6,768 nucleotides of DNA from Pseudomonadota bacterium. Lineage in GTDB: Bacteria > Pseudomonadota > Gammaproteobacteria > Burkholderiales > Burkholderiaceae_B. A program made the position numbers and the translations under genes. Positions 5,976-6,768 of this stretch are shown here, one piece after another. The stretch is taken from the NCBI GenBank assembly GCA_023437255.1, contig JAEZGR010000165.1:1-6768 (forward strand), written 5' to 3'. Numbering within the stretch: position 1 is the stretch's first letter; the number at the start of each line of letters is the position of its first letter. Below the pieces are notes generated by a model. That model searched no databases, was not told where the DNA came from, and saw only the letters and a program-made list of their open reading frames with translations.

Positions 5976-6060
5976 GCCCGGGTGGTGAAATTGGTAGACG
6001 CAGGGGACTCAAAATCCCCCGCCGCAAGGCGTGCCGGTTCGATTCCGGCCCCGGGCACCA
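5976..6060 (+). tRNA. tRNA-Leu, anticodon CAA
   Basis: This 85-nt gene folds as a class II tRNA. The acceptor stem GCCCGGG (5976-5982) pairs with CCCGGGC (6050-6056), followed by A73 and an encoded CCA (6058-6060). The D arm region is TGGTGAAATTGGTAGACGCA. The anticodon stem is GGGGA/TCCCC with the loop CTCAAAA, giving anticodon CAA at 6010-6012, which reads the leucine codon UUG. A variable arm (CCGCCGCAAGGCGT) and the T arm GCCGG-TTCGATT-CCGGC complete it. The long variable arm and the D-loop sequence match the bacterial leucine tRNAs. No T-rich terminator follows before the insertion sequence begins. Confidence 0.96.
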
Positions 6061-6104
6061 CTCTGAGAATACCGGATAGGCAAACAAACCCAAAATGGGC
6101 TCTA

Positions 6105-6118
6105 CCCCGTAATCGGGG
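6105..6118. repeat. Subterminal palindrome of the insertion sequence
   Basis: CCCCG-TAAT-CGGGG is a perfect 5-bp inverted repeat with a 4-base loop, a few bases inside the proposed element end. It could be part of the transposase binding site or a weak hairpin. There is no T-run after it on either strand, so it does not look like a standard intrinsic terminator. Confidence 0.5.
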
Positions 6119-6130
6119 GATGGGCATTCA

Positions 6131-6768
6131 CTAGACACGGTTGACCACACCGTTCCAACCGCACTGAGCCAAGACCCTCATGCGGTAATTCTCAAAGTTT
6201 CTGAACCCATACGCACGGCGTGAGAGCATTTCCATTTTAGTGTGGAAGCCCTCGGTGATGCCGTTGGATTTGGTGAAGCGCCACATCCTCACGATGGGCT
6301 CTAGCCAAGATCTCAAGGTCTGCGCCAAGGCCCGAGCCGGACTCTGCTCAAACTGCTCGATCAACGCCAGGAACTGCGGCATCATCTTCTGAGCCCGCTT
6401 TCTTTTCAGGCTCTTCATCACCAGAAATCCATTCAACTGCTGCTTGGCGAAGTACAGTGCCCGAAGCACGGGTTCTTGAGCCAAATATTGATGCAGATTT
6501 TCCTTCTGTACGGCACTGAGTTTCCAGTGATGACGGCGCATCAGACTCAGCAGCCCACGGTTCTTGCGGCCTTCAGGGTCATACTGCTGCCACAGCTTCA
6601 GGAAGTGCTGGTTTACCAAGCGCACAACATGGAAGCGGTCAGCAACGATCATGGCATTGGGGAAGTACTGCTGAGCGATCCGCCGATACGTCTCAGACAG
6701 ATCCATCACAATGACCCGCACATTCTCCTTGCCCGGCAAGCGCCTCAGGTAACTGCGCAAGCTCGCCT
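6131..6768 (-). CDS. ISL3-family transposase, C-terminal part, truncated by window edge
   Basis: About 211 residues are visible; full ISL3 transposases are near 400-430, so the N-terminal zinc-finger/helix-turn-helix DNA-binding half lies beyond position 6768. The frame is open to the edge, so the TTG at 6760 is not a real start. Family motifs in order: LPGKENVRVIVMDLSETYR, then the hallmark NAMIVADRFHVVRLVNQ with a probable catalytic Asp, and near the C-terminus SNGITEGFHTKMEMLSRRAYGFRNFENYRMRVL in pieces, where the Glu of TEG is the probable last acidic residue of the DDE triad. The first Asp may lie outside the window. It would cut and move the insertion sequence. No frameshift or internal stop is seen, so the copy may be intact. 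Confidence 0.93.
   Translation of the reverse strand, partial: ASLRSYLRRLPGKENVRVIVMDLSETYRRIAQQYFPNAMIVADRFHVVRLVNQHFLKLWQQYDPEGRKNRGLLSLMRRHHWKLSAVQKENLHQYLAQEPVLRALYFAKQQLNGFLVMKSLKRKRAQKMMPQFLALIEQFEQSPARALAQTLRSWLEPIVRMWRFTKSNGITEGFHTKMEMLSRRAYGFRNFENYRMRVLAQCGWNGVVNRV

Larger units (their letters stand above)
6098..6768 (-). mobile_element. ISL3-family insertion sequence, one end only
   Basis: The transposase at 6131-6768 places an ISL3-family element here, lying on the minus strand with its transposase 3' end next to the tRNA. The element's terminus is judged to begin at about 6098 with GGCTCTACCCCG, since ISL3-type ends commonly start GGCTCT or similar and lie a few tens of bases from the transposase stop. 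The other end is outside the window, so neither the terminal inverted repeat nor the expected 8-bp target duplication can be confirmed. The region is visibly less GC-rich than the nor genes, in keeping with a separate origin. Confidence 0.75.

Noticed and set aside
6089..6118. Intrinsic terminator after the tRNA
   Set aside because: The only hairpin (CCCCG-TAAT-CGGGG) lacks a following T-run and belongs to the end of the insertion sequence.
5810..6127. Open frame of 105 codons on the minus strand containing the string GAGIEPARLAAGDFESPAS
   Set aside because: This string is the translation of the antisense strand of tRNA-Leu, a well-known source of false protein annotations.

Overview
The window is GC-rich chromosomal DNA from a denitrifying proteobacterium. 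The NorB/NorC/NorQ/NorD sequences, the codon use and the tRNA-Leu flank fit a betaproteobacterium, perhaps Burkholderiales/Alcaligenaceae-like. That placement is inference from sequence style and was not tested by a search.

Layout from left to right. (1) Positions 1-395, minus strand: the N-terminal 131 codons of the Hsp90 chaperone HtpG, cut by the window edge. (2) Positions 396-578: a 183-bp divergent intergenic region. It holds a good heat-shock (sigma-32 type) promoter for htpG, an overlapping sigma-70-like promoter candidate facing the other way, and several short perfect dyads built from the same half-site GCTGT/ACAGC. (3) Positions 579-5918, plus strand: a compact nitric oxide reductase operon. 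It runs from a 41-aa single-span membrane peptide through norC, norB and norQ to norD. The gaps are 9, 11, -17 and 15 bp, so this is almost certainly one transcript. (4) Positions 5976-6060: a tRNA-Leu(CAA) gene with its own -10 box just after the norD stop. (5) Positions about 6098-6768, minus strand: one end of an ISL3-family insertion sequence with the C-terminal half of its transposase, running out of the window.

The operon encodes a cytochrome-c-dependent nitric oxide reductase (cNOR), which reduces 2 NO to N2O at the outer face of the inner membrane. NorB is the catalytic haem b/b3-FeB subunit with all expected metal ligands. NorC is the membrane-anchored cytochrome c that feeds it electrons. 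NorQ (MoxR/CbbQ-type AAA+ ATPase) and NorD (VWA/MIDAS protein) form the chaperone pair thought to insert or activate the FeB centre.

The most unusual feature is NorC. It is about twice the usual length and carries a second CxxCH cytochrome c domain fused to its C-terminus, a dihaem layout reminiscent of CcoP in cbb3 oxidases. The short membrane peptide heading the operon and the repeated dyads in the divergent promoter region are the next most interesting items.
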